DNA from: Gnetum montanum
Lineage: Eukaryota; Streptophyta; Gnetopsida; Gnetales; Gnetaceae
Assembly: GCA_015680685.1 (NCBI GenBank)
Contig: MNCI01022048.1
Span: forward strand, 6,058-38,630
Direction of reading: 5' to 3'
DNA: 32,573 nucleotides
Part shown: positions 1 through 10,098 of the stretch, piece by piece
Layout of the letters: each line of letters begins with the position of its first letter
How positions within the stretch are numbered: position 1 is the first letter of the stretch
Made by a program: the position numbers and the translations under genes
The notes under the pieces: model-generated
Seen by the model: only the letters and a program-made list of their open reading frames with translations
What the model was told of the DNA's origin: nothing
Databases searched by the model: none

Positions 1-312
1 AAGGTTAATTTGAGGGATTAAGTCTTCTTCAATGATATCAAGGATCAATATGATAGAATCTAAGGGGTTAAGGAGTGAAAAATCAATTAAATCCTTGTTA
101 AGAGGCTGAGAGATGCGATCATGGAACTCATTCAAGCAAAGTGGTTCACATAAATGATGGAGTAAGTCAAACTTCATGGCTTGTAAATCATAAGAGAGAA
201 AGCAATAGTTACATGAAAATTGAATTAAAATGAGAAAAAGAGTTAGAAAAGATTTCAAGTTCACTTGCACAAAATAAGGAGAGTTAGAAAAAAAATTTAA
301 AAATTTTCAAGG
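1..312. other. Left flank of element 1 (interrupted older sequence)
   Basis: This is A/G-rich plus-strand sequence into which element 1 inserted. Read from base 1, the frame runs about 240 bases with interruptions that are nearly all TAA, TAG or TGA. A shifted frame continues as a Lys/Glu-rich helical string up to the target duplication and resumes after the element at 12763. The flank may therefore be a decayed coding sequence (coiled-coil type) or another transposon. No family is recognised, and purine-rich DNA tends to give such strings by chance. Confidence 0.3.
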
Positions 313-317
313 AAGAG
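313..317. repeat. Target-site duplication, left copy (AAGAG)
   Basis: AAGAG lies directly before the LTR start TGATGAGTGG. The same five bases follow the far LTR end ACTCATCA at 12758-12762. Five bases is the usual target duplication for Ty3/gypsy integrases. Confidence 0.85.
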
Positions 318-900
318 TGATGAGTGGTAGATAGACCCTACGCCCAACCATACAAATCACTAAGCATTCACGTGCGATCTGGTAAAATTCTGTGGACTTA
401 TAGCCTTCTAAGTACACTAGTTTGTAGGAAGTAAAACTAACCATTGCAATTGTTGTCTTCTCAATTACATTTGTGAAATGCAAAGGTATACTTAAGTGCA
501 ACTGAGGCATATGATTTTTATCATTTTTACATTTTATGCTTTAAGTCTCCTAAGGATAAAGAATAATGAATAAAATAATTAAATTGCTAATTTAATCTAA
601 CTAGCTATACTTAATTAATCCTAACATAAGCATCTGTTCCCACTTGCGGTACACATCTTGAACATGTTTAATGTTATTAGGTTATCAAATGTTAAGCATT
701 ATTGGAATTACCAAGCATCAAACATATGCTCAAAGTGGTTGTACTTATGTGCTTAATTAATTGCTATTTAATCTAGCTTAATTTAGCTTAATTAATTACT
801 TGATTACTTAAAGTATTAAAGAAAATTACATAAAACATTAAATGCATAAATAAGCAATTAATTTATTTGAAAGTGCTATAAGGTTTATCAAAAGGCTCAT

Positions 901-907
901 CTTTATT
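901..907 (-). terminator. LTR polyadenylation signal (AATAAAG)
   Basis: CTTTATT on the plus strand reads AATAAAG on the element strand, about 175 bases downstream of the TATA box. The same word sits at matching places in the other LTRs (12465-12471 minus; 27103-27109 plus). It probably defines the 3' end of the R region. Confidence 0.55.
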
Positions 908-1077
908 GTTACACACATTACCATACTTAGGTACAATAGTGCTCGAATAAAGATCCGTACACTCTTTGACTCCTACTCCGAGTGCTTAGAAAAATATTCT
1001 AACTTCTGAATGATAAAACTACAAGAACATCACTACAGCTTATGAAAGGAATGCCATAAATGTAGTTGGTAAGTGCG

Positions 1078-1085
1078 TATTTATA
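1078..1085 (-). promoter_or_regulatory. LTR TATA box (TATAAATA)
   Basis: The minus strand reads CCTATAAATACGC downstream of a GC-richer U3 block. In the 5' LTR the equivalent site is changed (12641-12651 reads CCTATACATAC), so the genuine element promoter is mutated while this downstream copy is intact. Confidence 0.6.
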
Positions 1086-1222
1086 GGTGAAACAAGGGGC
1101 CCTGTCAATGAGTACACGTCAATGGGTCAAAACTTACGTTAACAAGATCATGTTGATGGGATCTCATCGATGGGGTCGTGTCGACAACATCCTATTAACG
1201 TGGCCAACCAAATGACTCATCA

Positions 1223-1234
1223 TACCCCCACAAC
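1223..1234 (-). other. Polypurine tract (plus-strand primer site)
   Basis: The minus strand reads GTTGTGGGGGTA immediately before the LTR start TGATGAGT. A G-rich tract abutting the 3' LTR is the RNase H-resistant primer used for plus-strand DNA synthesis. Its position fixes the inner border of this LTR. Confidence 0.75.
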
Positions 1235-1449
1235 TAAATGATAACTTGTCCTTGAGTTCTTTACAAAAATTTGGGAAGGTATGGAATTATTAACACATAA
1301 AACAAACACACAAACTACATAATAAAAACTAAGTGCCCACAGTGTACTTGTTTTACAATGATCACAAAATTTTTGGTGATTAAAATAATGAAATTAAACA
1401 CCAAGACAAAACTTGACAAAAACCATTTCTTTGATGTCTTTGGAGAAGA

Positions 1450-4364
1450 TCAAACGGTCCTAGGTAGTGGAGGCTCTTGATGCTTCGAAGGGTCTTCTCC
1501 TACTTTGGACACAAGTAGTGGTTGAGGTGGTTGTAATTGTCTGACAACAATTGCAACATTTGGTGGAAGGAGAAATGCATCCAATAGTGCCTTCATCTTT
1601 TCCTCATTTCCCTTGGGATAGTTCACGGTCCATGTAGCTTCTTGAATGTAGGCTATAGTGGGAACATCCCAGGGATAGGGCATTATTGGGAACAACTCCT
1701 TCATGTTGACAAACTATGTAGCAAAAAGTTTGTGTTTAACATTGAACTCCTTGACTACATTCTATAGCTTTTGGTAGTCGTTCATCCTTTTGGCTAGATT
1801 CTTAGTAGTGAATCTTTGATCGGTGAATCATGCCTTGAGTTCAACATTTAACAATCACAAGCTTTACTTTGTCTCCTTATGGGTTTTGAACTTTTCCTCT
1901 TATAATAAGTATGAGTAGGCCACTTGATTCTCTAACTTTGATCACAGCTATTTGGTAGTCACCATTGCTAAATTTGCATATCAAAGATTGGCAAGCTCCA
2001 TTTACTTTTCCATCTTCTTGATTTGTAGCTCTTTCATGTAGATCTCTACATTGTAGTAGTCATTGAGCCCATCAAAGATAGGTTGCCAGACATCACCTCC
2101 TTCCTTAAGCTACTAGAGGGCTTCATTAACTTTTGCCTTTGCCATCTAGATGTGTTTTTAATTGATTTCATTCTATAGCTTGACCTGATCTCTATAATGG
2201 TTCTTGACTCTCTCAAATCTAAGAGCCTCATTCTTCCACGTAGTTATCTTTATTGTAGACTTTTTGCAAAGGGCTTAGACTTCCTTCATGAAGAGATTTT
2301 TATTTTCAGCTATCAATCTCCTCAGTTTAGTGTTCACTTTGGCTAGTTGCTCTTGCTATTGATAGAAAAATTCTTACATCTGCTGCTTCTACACATCAAC
2401 ATTCCATAGGCGATGATTCTCTACGGTCAACATTTTATTCTCATGGTGTGTCTAGACAAAGTTATTCTGAATGGTATATGTTTTGGCATTGGCTATGGAT
2501 TGATCAAAGATAGTTATCTCCTTTGCATTCTCAACCTATTTAAGCCTATCTTGAAGCTATTGGAAAGCTTTATTGCATGTTAGCGTAGGATTGAGAAATG
2601 CAAGATTGGCAAGGCAATCTCTTAATTCTACAACCTTCGCAACTAAGAGTTGATTCTGAGCTTGGGCTATTTCAAGTTGCCCCTTCAATATCATACACTT
2701 GCCCCTCACTTCAAGTAGCTCCAACTGGGTTGCTGTGATGGTGTTCGAAAGATTGAAGATATCCAGAAGTGGTTACTTGGTTCCCATTAGTTAGTTTAGC
2801 AACTCTTACTAGGCTGCAAATAATTTATCGCTAATTATTCCTACGAACATCTACACATTTTGAATGTAGAAACGTATGGTATAGACACCATAGGTGCATT
2901 TAAGGCCTTGACAACTTTATTAACAACCACCTCTATAGTTGTCTCCTACCCATGATGCTGCATCACCAAGAAAGTTTCCCCTTACCCTCCTATAGACATA
3001 CCAAAAAAGTAGCGATGTTCCGAGAGATTTCTGGGAGTTATTGCTATTGAGAGAGAGATACTATTACCTATCAGGCATTAAGATTTGATCACGTAGGTAG
3101 TCTCATTTATTAGGTAGAGAAAATTGATGCACCTTTTTCCATTTGGCTAATGGTTTGAGCCACTTTATTGAGATGACTCATCGTTGGGTGATACACAGAT
3201 GGGTTGCCACCACTCGTTCCTGTTCATTGCTCTTGCTCATGTAAGAGCTGCTCTTGGATCTTGTGTATGCCCTCAAGGGCAGTGTGGGCCTCCAGCATTA
3301 TTTCTTGAGTAGGCGGTGGAGGTGGTAGTTACTGCTTCTCTTCTTAAATGATCTTAGCAGGCACTTTATCTTTTATCATTTCCTCCTAAGAAGTGGACAG
3401 AGCATGTTAGACAACGTTATTAATGTAATGTGTTATGCCTCCCTTCTTGCATAAATTTTTGATGAGTTATGGGAAGGGGAGTGCCTTCCTTCCACATTCA
3501 TTTTCTTTAAATCTCATCTCTATCTCAAGATATATCAGCTATGGAAGGTTGATGAGGAGTTGACCACTTAAAGTAGTACACGCATGAGCAAAGAAAGTGG
3601 TGATCTTACTTGACCTCGCTATTGGATTGAGGTGGAAGGCCATAATCTTAAAGTATGCATGCTCTACTGTGGTGAGCGTACCAAACTCCTTACGATTGAC
3701 TCCATAACACTACTGTGTCCATTGGTTCTTGATGTTAGGATCTGCCTACATGGGGATTTCTGCAAGGTTGGCCCTAGTTTTTGGTAACCCAAGGGCCTTT
3801 GTAATGGATTTCACTAAGCAAGACATTGAAATGTTCTTGATTTTAACCGTTGAACTGGCTTACCAATTGTTCTAGAAGGGATATGTCTCTCCCATGTACA
3901 ACTCCCCGCTGGAAGTGATTGTAGGCCACATGGGAGAGTTTTGCATTTAGCATTGACTTCTAGTCGTGCAAACTCCAAGAAAGATCCAAAGTTTAATTCT
4001 TGGAGCACTGATTTTTAGATCTTCATGTTTGCAATTTGCCTAAGGTAGGCTTCCATCAAGGTCACCTCAAGGTTCGGTCTAGGTTTGGGTGCCTCATCTT
4101 AGTGAGACTGTTTTTTTGCCATAGCTTCTTCAGAAATTTGTTAGACATATTCCACTTTAGGCTCCTCTTGAAGAGGTCCTGTTGCATGGGTCTTTGCTTG
4201 CTTGTGGGCTTATTCTTGGTCCCTTCCTGTTCTTGGCCATTTGTCTGTTGGTTGGGACAGTCCTCCTTCCTATGCATGTTTTCCCTTAGGTGCCATCTAT
4301 GGTCACAACATAACCAAGAATTAGCATTCAATGTGTGACTTATGACATTTAGTATCTTTCTCAT
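1450..4364 (-). pseudogene. Element 1 extra ORF (aORF) after integrase; helical/coiled-coil protein, degenerate
   Basis: The ORF lies between integrase and the 3' LTR, where Athila-type elements carry an additional (env-like) ORF. The 5' end begins near 4364 and has a Cys/His-containing start (CCDHRWHLRENMHRKEDC). A segment follows (about 3400-4060) with wording such as FLEFARLEVNA and YKGPW, reminiscent of the domain of unknown function found in many plant retroelement ORFs. The last third (2880 to 1450) is one uninterrupted register of about 476 codons, rich in Lys/Glu/Leu/Gln and strongly helical. It holds 27 stops (14 TAG, 9 TAA, 4 TGA) and no indel. It ends in a Pro/Gln-rich tail (LQPPQPLLVSK). 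I see no signal peptide or clear membrane segment, so an envelope role is not supported. Function unknown. Confidence 0.6.
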
Positions 4365-4734
4365 TGGGTGGTTACACTTTAGGCTAAGTTTGGACCATGG
4401 TGGATTGATTATTTTTTTATTATTTTGATGATTTTTAACTTAAAGTGTCACTAGAACTTGTTGGAAGAGTTTAACTCTTATAATTTGATGTTTTAATGTT
4501 AGTTTCTTTGTTAAACCTTTGTGGGAGCTAGAAATTTTTTGAAAATTTTTTCTTCAAAAACTTAAGGTTTGTGGCCACCATAACAAAGAGCTTACCTCTA
4601 GTAGCTACAAGGTTGAAGAACGGAGTGAACTAGACAAATAGTTAGAAAGATATGGCTCTTAGAATATTATGGATTCTGAAAAATTTAAAAACTCCTTCCT
4701 CATTTATGAGCAAATGTGAAAATCGTAAAGTGTT

Positions 4735-4835
4735 CATGCCTGTTTATAGGCAAGAGATCCCCTATGTCGATAGGGTCCTATTTACGTATGGGCTTCATTG
4801 ACGAGTACCCATCTACGGAGCCTATGCTCTAAATT
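4735..4835 (-). promoter_or_regulatory. Candidate internal promoter ahead of aORF, U3-like
   Basis: On the minus strand a block reads GGGTACTCGTCAATGAAGCCC, then TATCGACATAGGGG, then TTGCCTATAAACAGG. The LTR U3 of the same element has GTGTACTCATTGACAGGGCCCC followed by TTTCACCTATAAATACGC. Both word order and TATA placement match. The block lies about 380 bases upstream of the aORF start, so a separate transcript for the aORF is plausible. Not tested; the similarity is short. Confidence 0.4.
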
Positions 4836-5616
4836 TTTACTTTAAATATCTTGAAAAATATAAAGAGTTTTCTTATGAAATTAGTGTCCATAGAGAGCCT
4901 GAAAAGCCTTGAACATGATGGAATACTTGAAGAGGGCTTTTGAATGCTCAAAATTTGGAAAATTGGAGAATGAAATTTATTGGAGAAGATGCCTTAAGGA
5001 GTGCATAGTTGGATGCATCAATGGGGTGTACCAAAGATTTGATTACGAAAATGCCTAAAGATATGGAACTTAACTAGGCCAACCAAGAGATATGTAAGTG
5101 GGTCCTCCAAATAGTAGGATCATGCTCATTTTTCCCTTGCATAATCTTAACTAAGGATTCTATGGGCCCCACAATTGATTAATGGTTATGAAAAGTTAAG
5201 GAAGAATCTACCTAAGAATTTCAACACGTCAAACTAAGACATTAAATAAAAACATGAAAATCGATAGTGAGGTGGGTTATGGAAAGAATTGATGGATGAG
5301 AGAGAAGGTGAGATGGAATTTTGAATTATGATCACATGAAGTCCCTTGTGGATTCCGTGGTTAAATGACCCGATAAAATCCATCCTTAGTCCAGATTAAA
5401 AATAACCACTTTCAGTGACTTCGCATCACCACTCTAAGACTGATCCATCCCCTCAAGACACGAGAATGCTCCCATAGATAACCACCATTCCTTAATTGAG
5501 AAGAAAAGAGAAGCAAGAAGTGAGAAAGGACCTTAGTTAGAGGGGACCTTCAGGCATGGGTAACATGTCTTTCTAGTTCCATAACCAGTTCTTGTAGCCC
5601 GTTATTTTGTCTAAGG

Positions 5617-5679
5617 GGTGTGCTTTGAATTCCCATTATTTTTTTAGCTTTTTATGGATTTTTGGATGGGAACCACACC
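5617..5679 (-). other. Double-stem hairpin in element 1 3' region
   Basis: Outer arms GGTGTG/CACACC (5617-5622 with 5674-5679) and inner arms TTCCCAT/ATGGGAA (5630-5636 with 5666-5672) are both perfect, around a 29-base loop. Element 2 carries tandem copies of the same structure with different inner-stem bases (see 25655-25811). Conserved pairing suggests an RNA element of unknown role. Confidence 0.5.
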
Positions 5680-6359
5680 ATGCAAAGACTTATTCAACTT
5701 CCTATTATAGGTTGACGTGGAACGGTAGGAAATCAATGAAAACACACATGCACTCAAGCAAGTAGAGAGGTATAATGAGCTTTGAATCCCCTTGAAGTCA
5801 CACCTTGTTCAAACCTTTGAATCTTTCCCAAGTTTGAAAACTACCAAGATCATGAGTTTGTTAAAGTTGTGTTAATGAAAAAGGAACCTCATATTTCCAA
5901 AAATAAAACCAACCATAGAGTTTGATGGATGGGTGGATGACATGGACTCATTGCCTGTTCCATGAAAAAGAAACCTTGTCTTAATTTTTAGTCATCAAAA
6001 CTCAAAAATAGAAACCAGACACTAGCAATCAAAGACATTAGGTACAAACCATCATTAGTAAACAACTACAATGTCATTGTGTCTTGTTGGCAATAAAGTA
6101 ATTTATTTGAAAACAAGGAAAATATACACCAAAATAAAGAAAAATATAAAGGAAATTATAAAATATTTAAGAAAAATAAAACATACTAATGATGTTGTAA
6201 AACAAAAATTTGGAAGAATAACAAAGTGTAAAAGAAAAATTTATAAAAACAAAGAAAGTGTAAAACAATAAAGTGTAAAATAAAGAGTTGTAAAAAAAAG
6301 TAGAGAAAATGAGAAGTCACTTAAGAGATTGGCATGGAGCCATCTCTCCCACAACTGCA

Positions 6360-7580
6360 TTACAAGGATAAGATGTAAAAGATTAATCGTGCGTGTCCAT
6401 CTAATGAGGCGTTGCTTGCACTGGCTTGCTTGGGCTCATGAAATGGTTTGAGTTGTTGCATGTTGAGTAGTTGCTTCTTGTTTTGGCTATCAAGTTTGTA
6501 AATTAAAATGGCCCTAAAATGAAAGGTCTGATAAATGACGTAAGGTCCTTTTCACAACATTTGGAACTTAGTTCATTGAGGTATGTGTGTGGGGTTTTAG
6601 TAGAGGACCTTGTCTCCAGGTTGAAATTTAACTTTCCTTATCCTGAGGTCATGGAATTTTTTGTTGAATGCCTTGTGCAATTCATTTAATGATAGTGCTA
6701 CTAGTCTATTCTCATCTAGCATGTTAAATTTGATCAATCGTTCTATTTGTGCTAGGCTTAGGTCAATATCTAAATCATAGGCTATTGAAAGTGTATGGAG
6801 TTTGGATTGAATGGGAATAGTTGGAAGCTTGTTGTATACCAGCTCATAGGAAGAGTATCTTGTAGGGAGTTTCCATGTGGAGTAGTAGGACCAAAGGGCA
6901 TCGTTGAGTTTCATGGTCAAGTCTCTCCTATATTTGCTAATTATTCTCATTAGGATCTTAGAAATCTCCCTATTGGTGACTTCAGCTTGACCATTGGCTC
7001 AGGGGTTGTAGGGTGTTGTTAGTTTATGCTCGACCCCAAGTGTTGCATGAGCTTGTGAAAGGTAGCATCTATAAAGTGAGTTCCATTGTCAAAAATTAGT
7101 GCACATGGCACTCCAAACCTATTTATGATATTTTTTTGTACAAACTGAGTAGTAGTGGAAGATGTATAGTTAATGATAGTTGTTGCTTCTACCCATTTGG
7201 TACAATAGTTAATGATGAATATTATGTACACTTTTCCATTTGACATGGACATGATAAGACCCATGAAGTCTATGCCCTAAATGTTAAAGTTTTTAGTGGT
7301 TGGATCCACTATTGAGGCCCCTCCATTTGAGTGGTCATCTCACCATCTCATTGATAATGTTCACAAGAGTAGATGAATTGATGAACATCCTTGAAGATTA
7401 TTAGATAGTAATGCCCTACTAGTAGGATCTTAATGGCCGTGCATCTTCTTGCATAGTGACCCCCACAAGGGCCCTTGTTAGCATCTTGGAGAATGCATAG
7501 TTGATCCATATCAAGAACACACCAATGAACTAGGCTATCGACGCATACCTTGTAAAGGTGTCCATTAATTTTCATGAAGT
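6360..7580 (-). pseudogene. Element 1 integrase (degenerate)
   Basis: Domains in order: an N-terminal zinc-binding region with GPCGGHYARR and a trailing CEHYQ (7575-7350); a catalytic core with NYCTKWVEA (7264-7190), FDNGTHF, and GQAEVTNREI near 6980; and a C-terminal domain with KVKFQPGDKVLY (6597-6630) that continues with stops to a TAA at 6360. The first catalytic Asp is Asn (codon complement of 7208-7210). The second Asp and the Glu are retained. A TGA interrupts the core before GQAEV, and there are frame changes between the zinc region and the core. It would have integrated element cDNA in the nucleus; it is now inactive. Confidence 0.88.
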
Positions 7581-7769
7581 GTTTGGCCTAATGAAGAAAT
7601 TGATATTTCTTCTAATGATCCAAATCTTGTGGCATCTCCTAAGTAAGAAGATAAGTGAGGATGCCATCATACCATTTTGGTTCATTGGGCACTTGTTCAT
7701 TTATTGCATTGGCAAAGAGGAGTTCATTAGAAAATTGATCAAAGAGTAGTCCTATTTGTTGTCCCATCA

Positions 7770-8290
7770 TAACTAAGACAAGTGATTAATGAGCACGTTC
7801 TTAGTTTCCCTTTGATCTACCATTGTAAGATTGAACTCCTGTAAGATCACTAGCTGTTGTATGACATTGGGGCTCATCGTTGACTTGTTCATGAGGAAGC
7901 AAATGGCACGATGATTAGTGTCCACAAACACCTTGTATCTAAGTACATAGTGCCTAAATATATCCAAGGTATACACACCACCATCATCAGTTCTTTCTCT
8001 ATTGTGGTGTAATTGAGCTATGCACCCACAATGCTTTGGCTTAAGCATTGGATGCAATAAGGATGTTTCTAATCATCCAACTATGTAAGCATAACTTCCA
8101 AGGCATAGTTTGATGCATTTGTCATAATTTGAAATGGATGGGACTAATTAGGTGCTTGTAGAATTCGATTTTTTACAAGATTCTCCTTAAGTTTCTGGAA
8201 TGCCCTTTTGCATTCCTTGGTTCATATGAATGAAGCATCTTTCTTTGTTAGATTAACCAACGAATTCATGATCTTAGAGAAATTCTCTAT
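7770..8290 (-). pseudogene. Element 1 RNase H domain (degenerate)
   Basis: It holds the segment RYKVFVDTNHRAICFLMNK and the closing LINHLS (8057-7773), which match the Ty3/gypsy RNase H and its terminal DHLSRL-type motif. The preceding stretch (8290-8160) encodes LTKKDASFI and FQKLKENL, the RT-RNase H connection. At about 8118 the motif reads TNASNYAL, where the usual catalytic Asp (DAS) is Asn, and element 2 shares that change. Its role is degradation of the RNA strand during reverse transcription. Confidence 0.82.
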
Positions 8291-9345
8291 GAATCATCAG
8301 TAGTAGCTAGTGTGTTCAAGGAATGACCAAACATCTTTAACTATTTTTGGTTGGCAGGTGATTCCTTTAATAACCCTAATCTTTTCAGGATCCACCTTAA
8401 TCCCTACTTGTGAGATTTCATGCCCTAGCACAATGCCCTCTTGGACCATGAGATGACTCTTTTGCCAATTGATCCAAGGATTGGTCTTCATGCACCTTTT
8501 AAGAACTTGCTTAAGGTGGTTTAGGCTTGCTCAAATGTAGCATCATAGGTGGACAAGTCATCCATCAAGACTTTCATCCCACTACCAATCTGTTGCTGAA
8601 AAATACTTAGGACAAGACATTGAAAAGTTGCAGGGACATTGCACAGACCAAAAGGTACCTTTTTATATGCAAAATTCCTCTAGGAAATTTTGAATTTTAT
8701 TTTGGCCTAATCCTTAGGCATGATCTGAATTTGGTTATAGCCACTATAACCATCTAGAAAGTTGTAATAGCAATGCCTAAAAATAGTATCCAACACTTGG
8801 TCCACAAATGATAATGGGAAATGATCTTTGAACATTGTTATGTTCAATAGCCTAAAATCAATACAAACCCACCACTTGCCACATTTCTTTGGCTTGATCA
8901 TGAGTGGGCTAACCCACTCACGATTTGCAATCGGATGGTTTAGGAGTTATTCAATTTCCTCTTAGATGATTTGCTTTAATTTGGGGTTCAACTGTCGCTG
9001 CGGTTGCCTCTTTGGGTTTATGGCCAAATCAGTATAGATGTGATGCTAGCATATTTGAAGATCAATTCCTATGAGTTCAGGATATGACCAAGCAAAGGTT
9101 GTTAGCCATTTATTAATCACATTCAACAACATCTTTCTTTGTTTAGAAGCAAGGTTAGCATTGATTATCATCTAGTTAGCATTTTTTAGCAATGCATATT
9201 CCATGCCAATAGGTAGATTTTTCAACTCTAAAGGCTCTTGTTTAAAACTATTAGGGATTTCCAACTCTCCCTAATTGGTATCATCAGGTTCATCATCAGA
9301 GAGTTGGTGATAAACTTGCTCTAGTTCATCCATGCCTTTAACATA
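8291..9345 (-). pseudogene. Element 1 reverse transcriptase and N-terminal linker (degenerate)
   Basis: RT blocks are recognisable in order: NREWVSPLMIKPKK (about 8925-8885), CIDFRLLN, DHFPLSFVDQVLD, FLDGYSGYNQI (first catalytic Asp present), VPFGLCNVPATFQ (about 8650), LMDDLSTY (about 8555; the YMDD box with the two Asp kept), then MVQEGIVLGHEIS (8450-8400). Breaks include a TAG after IMPKD, a stop near KIS*RNF, and a frameshift after the LMDD box. The upstream linker (9345-9010) is acidic, then basic, and belongs to the protease-RT junction. Ty3/gypsy RT, Athila-like wording. Confidence 0.9.
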
Positions 9346-9522
9346 GGAACATGTTAAGCTCTGAATTGGTTCGATGTAAAGTGTGCTACTTTCAAAATTA
9401 GTTGTTAGCCACTAGGTACCCTCCTATTTTTTGGTTACTGCATACATGAACTTTTGAATTTCAAATTCATTTGCACACTATTTGCATGCTTTGATTGATG
9501 TGCTTTTGATAAACCATAATTT

Positions 9523-10098
9523 CTACACACAAGTGCACCCTATATCGTTGTACACGATGCATGGAACTCTCTTCTTTTTGCTCTTTCCAAAAGAATTTTC
9601 CTTAGAAATTTCTAAGGACAGATCTTTGATGCTCATTAGTGTATCAACAGTGCTTAACCAAGCCCTTCCCATAATGATTGGAAAATCCCCCTTGCAATTG
9701 TCAACCTTGATCACTAGGAAATTAGTAGGATAGGACCACCAACAAATAGTGGTCATAATGTCCTCCACTAGTCCCAAGTGAATAGTGATGGATAGATATG
9801 CCAATTCTGAATGGATTTTGCTTTTCTTGATAGGAGAAAAGTTCCAAGCTTGGTACATTTCATGGGAAATTATATTAACACTAGAATGTGAATGAAGAAG
9901 AGCCTTGCATGGCTCATTTCCAACAATTTTCAAGTAGATGAGAGGACTTCCAAGATTAGCTCTTTTCTTAGGAAGGTTTCCAAACTTGATATAATCGATA
10001 CAGTGCAGGTTAACATGACTATGCAGATCTTGGGAGGCATTTGGTTTCAAGGGCTCTCGAAAGGAATATATGCAGAAGATGAAGGAGATATAGGGTGA
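9523..10098 (-). pseudogene. Element 1 aspartic protease (degenerate)
   Basis: An open frame of 175 codons (10050-9523) contains ALLHSHSSVNIISHEMY, where the retroelement protease active site would read Asp-Ser-Gly. The Asp codon is CAT (complement of 9892-9894), so catalysis is lost. Downstream DFPIIMGRAWLSTVDTL matches the conserved Ile-Gly-Arg-x-Trp/Phe-Leu block of plant retroelement proteases. It would have cleaved the gag-pol polyprotein. Confidence 0.75.

Larger units (their letters stand above)
318..1222 (-). repeat. Element 1 3' LTR
   Basis: This 905-bp LTR reads on the minus strand from TGATGAGTCATTTGG (1222 downward) to CCACTCATCA (318). It aligns through its length with 11921-12757. 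U3 contains repeated GTCAATG/GTTGATGGG-type words (about 1107-1185), then TATAAATA, then AATAAAG about 175 bases downstream. Two units of a TTACCAAGC minisatellite lie at about 673-722. This copy keeps the terminal 37 bases that the other LTR lacks. Confidence 0.9.
4365..6359 (-). other. Element 1 spacer between integrase and aORF
   Basis: About 2 kb of non-coding element sequence. Much of it (about 4980-5700) aligns with element 2 at 25500-26440 in the opposite orientation, for example the GGACCCACTTA and TATGCAAGGG words. It holds a double-stem hairpin (5617-5679), a promoter-like block before the aORF (4735-4835), and a very A/T-rich stretch (6070-6300) with repeated GTGTAAAA words. Short Lys-rich frames in that stretch are composition artefacts. 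Confidence 0.6.

Noticed and set aside
1450-2880. Possible alternative genetic code with TAA/TAG read as glutamine
   Set aside because: TAG also stands at tryptophan positions (element 2 against element 1) and TGA appears too. CAA/CAG codons remain common, and catalytic residues are lost. Deamination decay explains it better.
4036-4338. Plus-strand frame with hydrophobic, Leu-rich protein
   Set aside because: It lies antisense to the aORF start; hydrophobicity follows from the complement of Lys/Glu codons.
1450-4364. Envelope glycoprotein
   Set aside because: The position fits an env-like ORF, but I see no signal peptide, fusion segment or transmembrane helix; the protein is charged and helical.
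6071-6271. Lys-rich small protein
   Set aside because: Very A-rich spacer DNA gives such frames by chance; no match in element 2 at the same place.
9482-9733. Plus-strand frame opposite the protease
   Set aside because: Shadow of the protease frame on the other strand.
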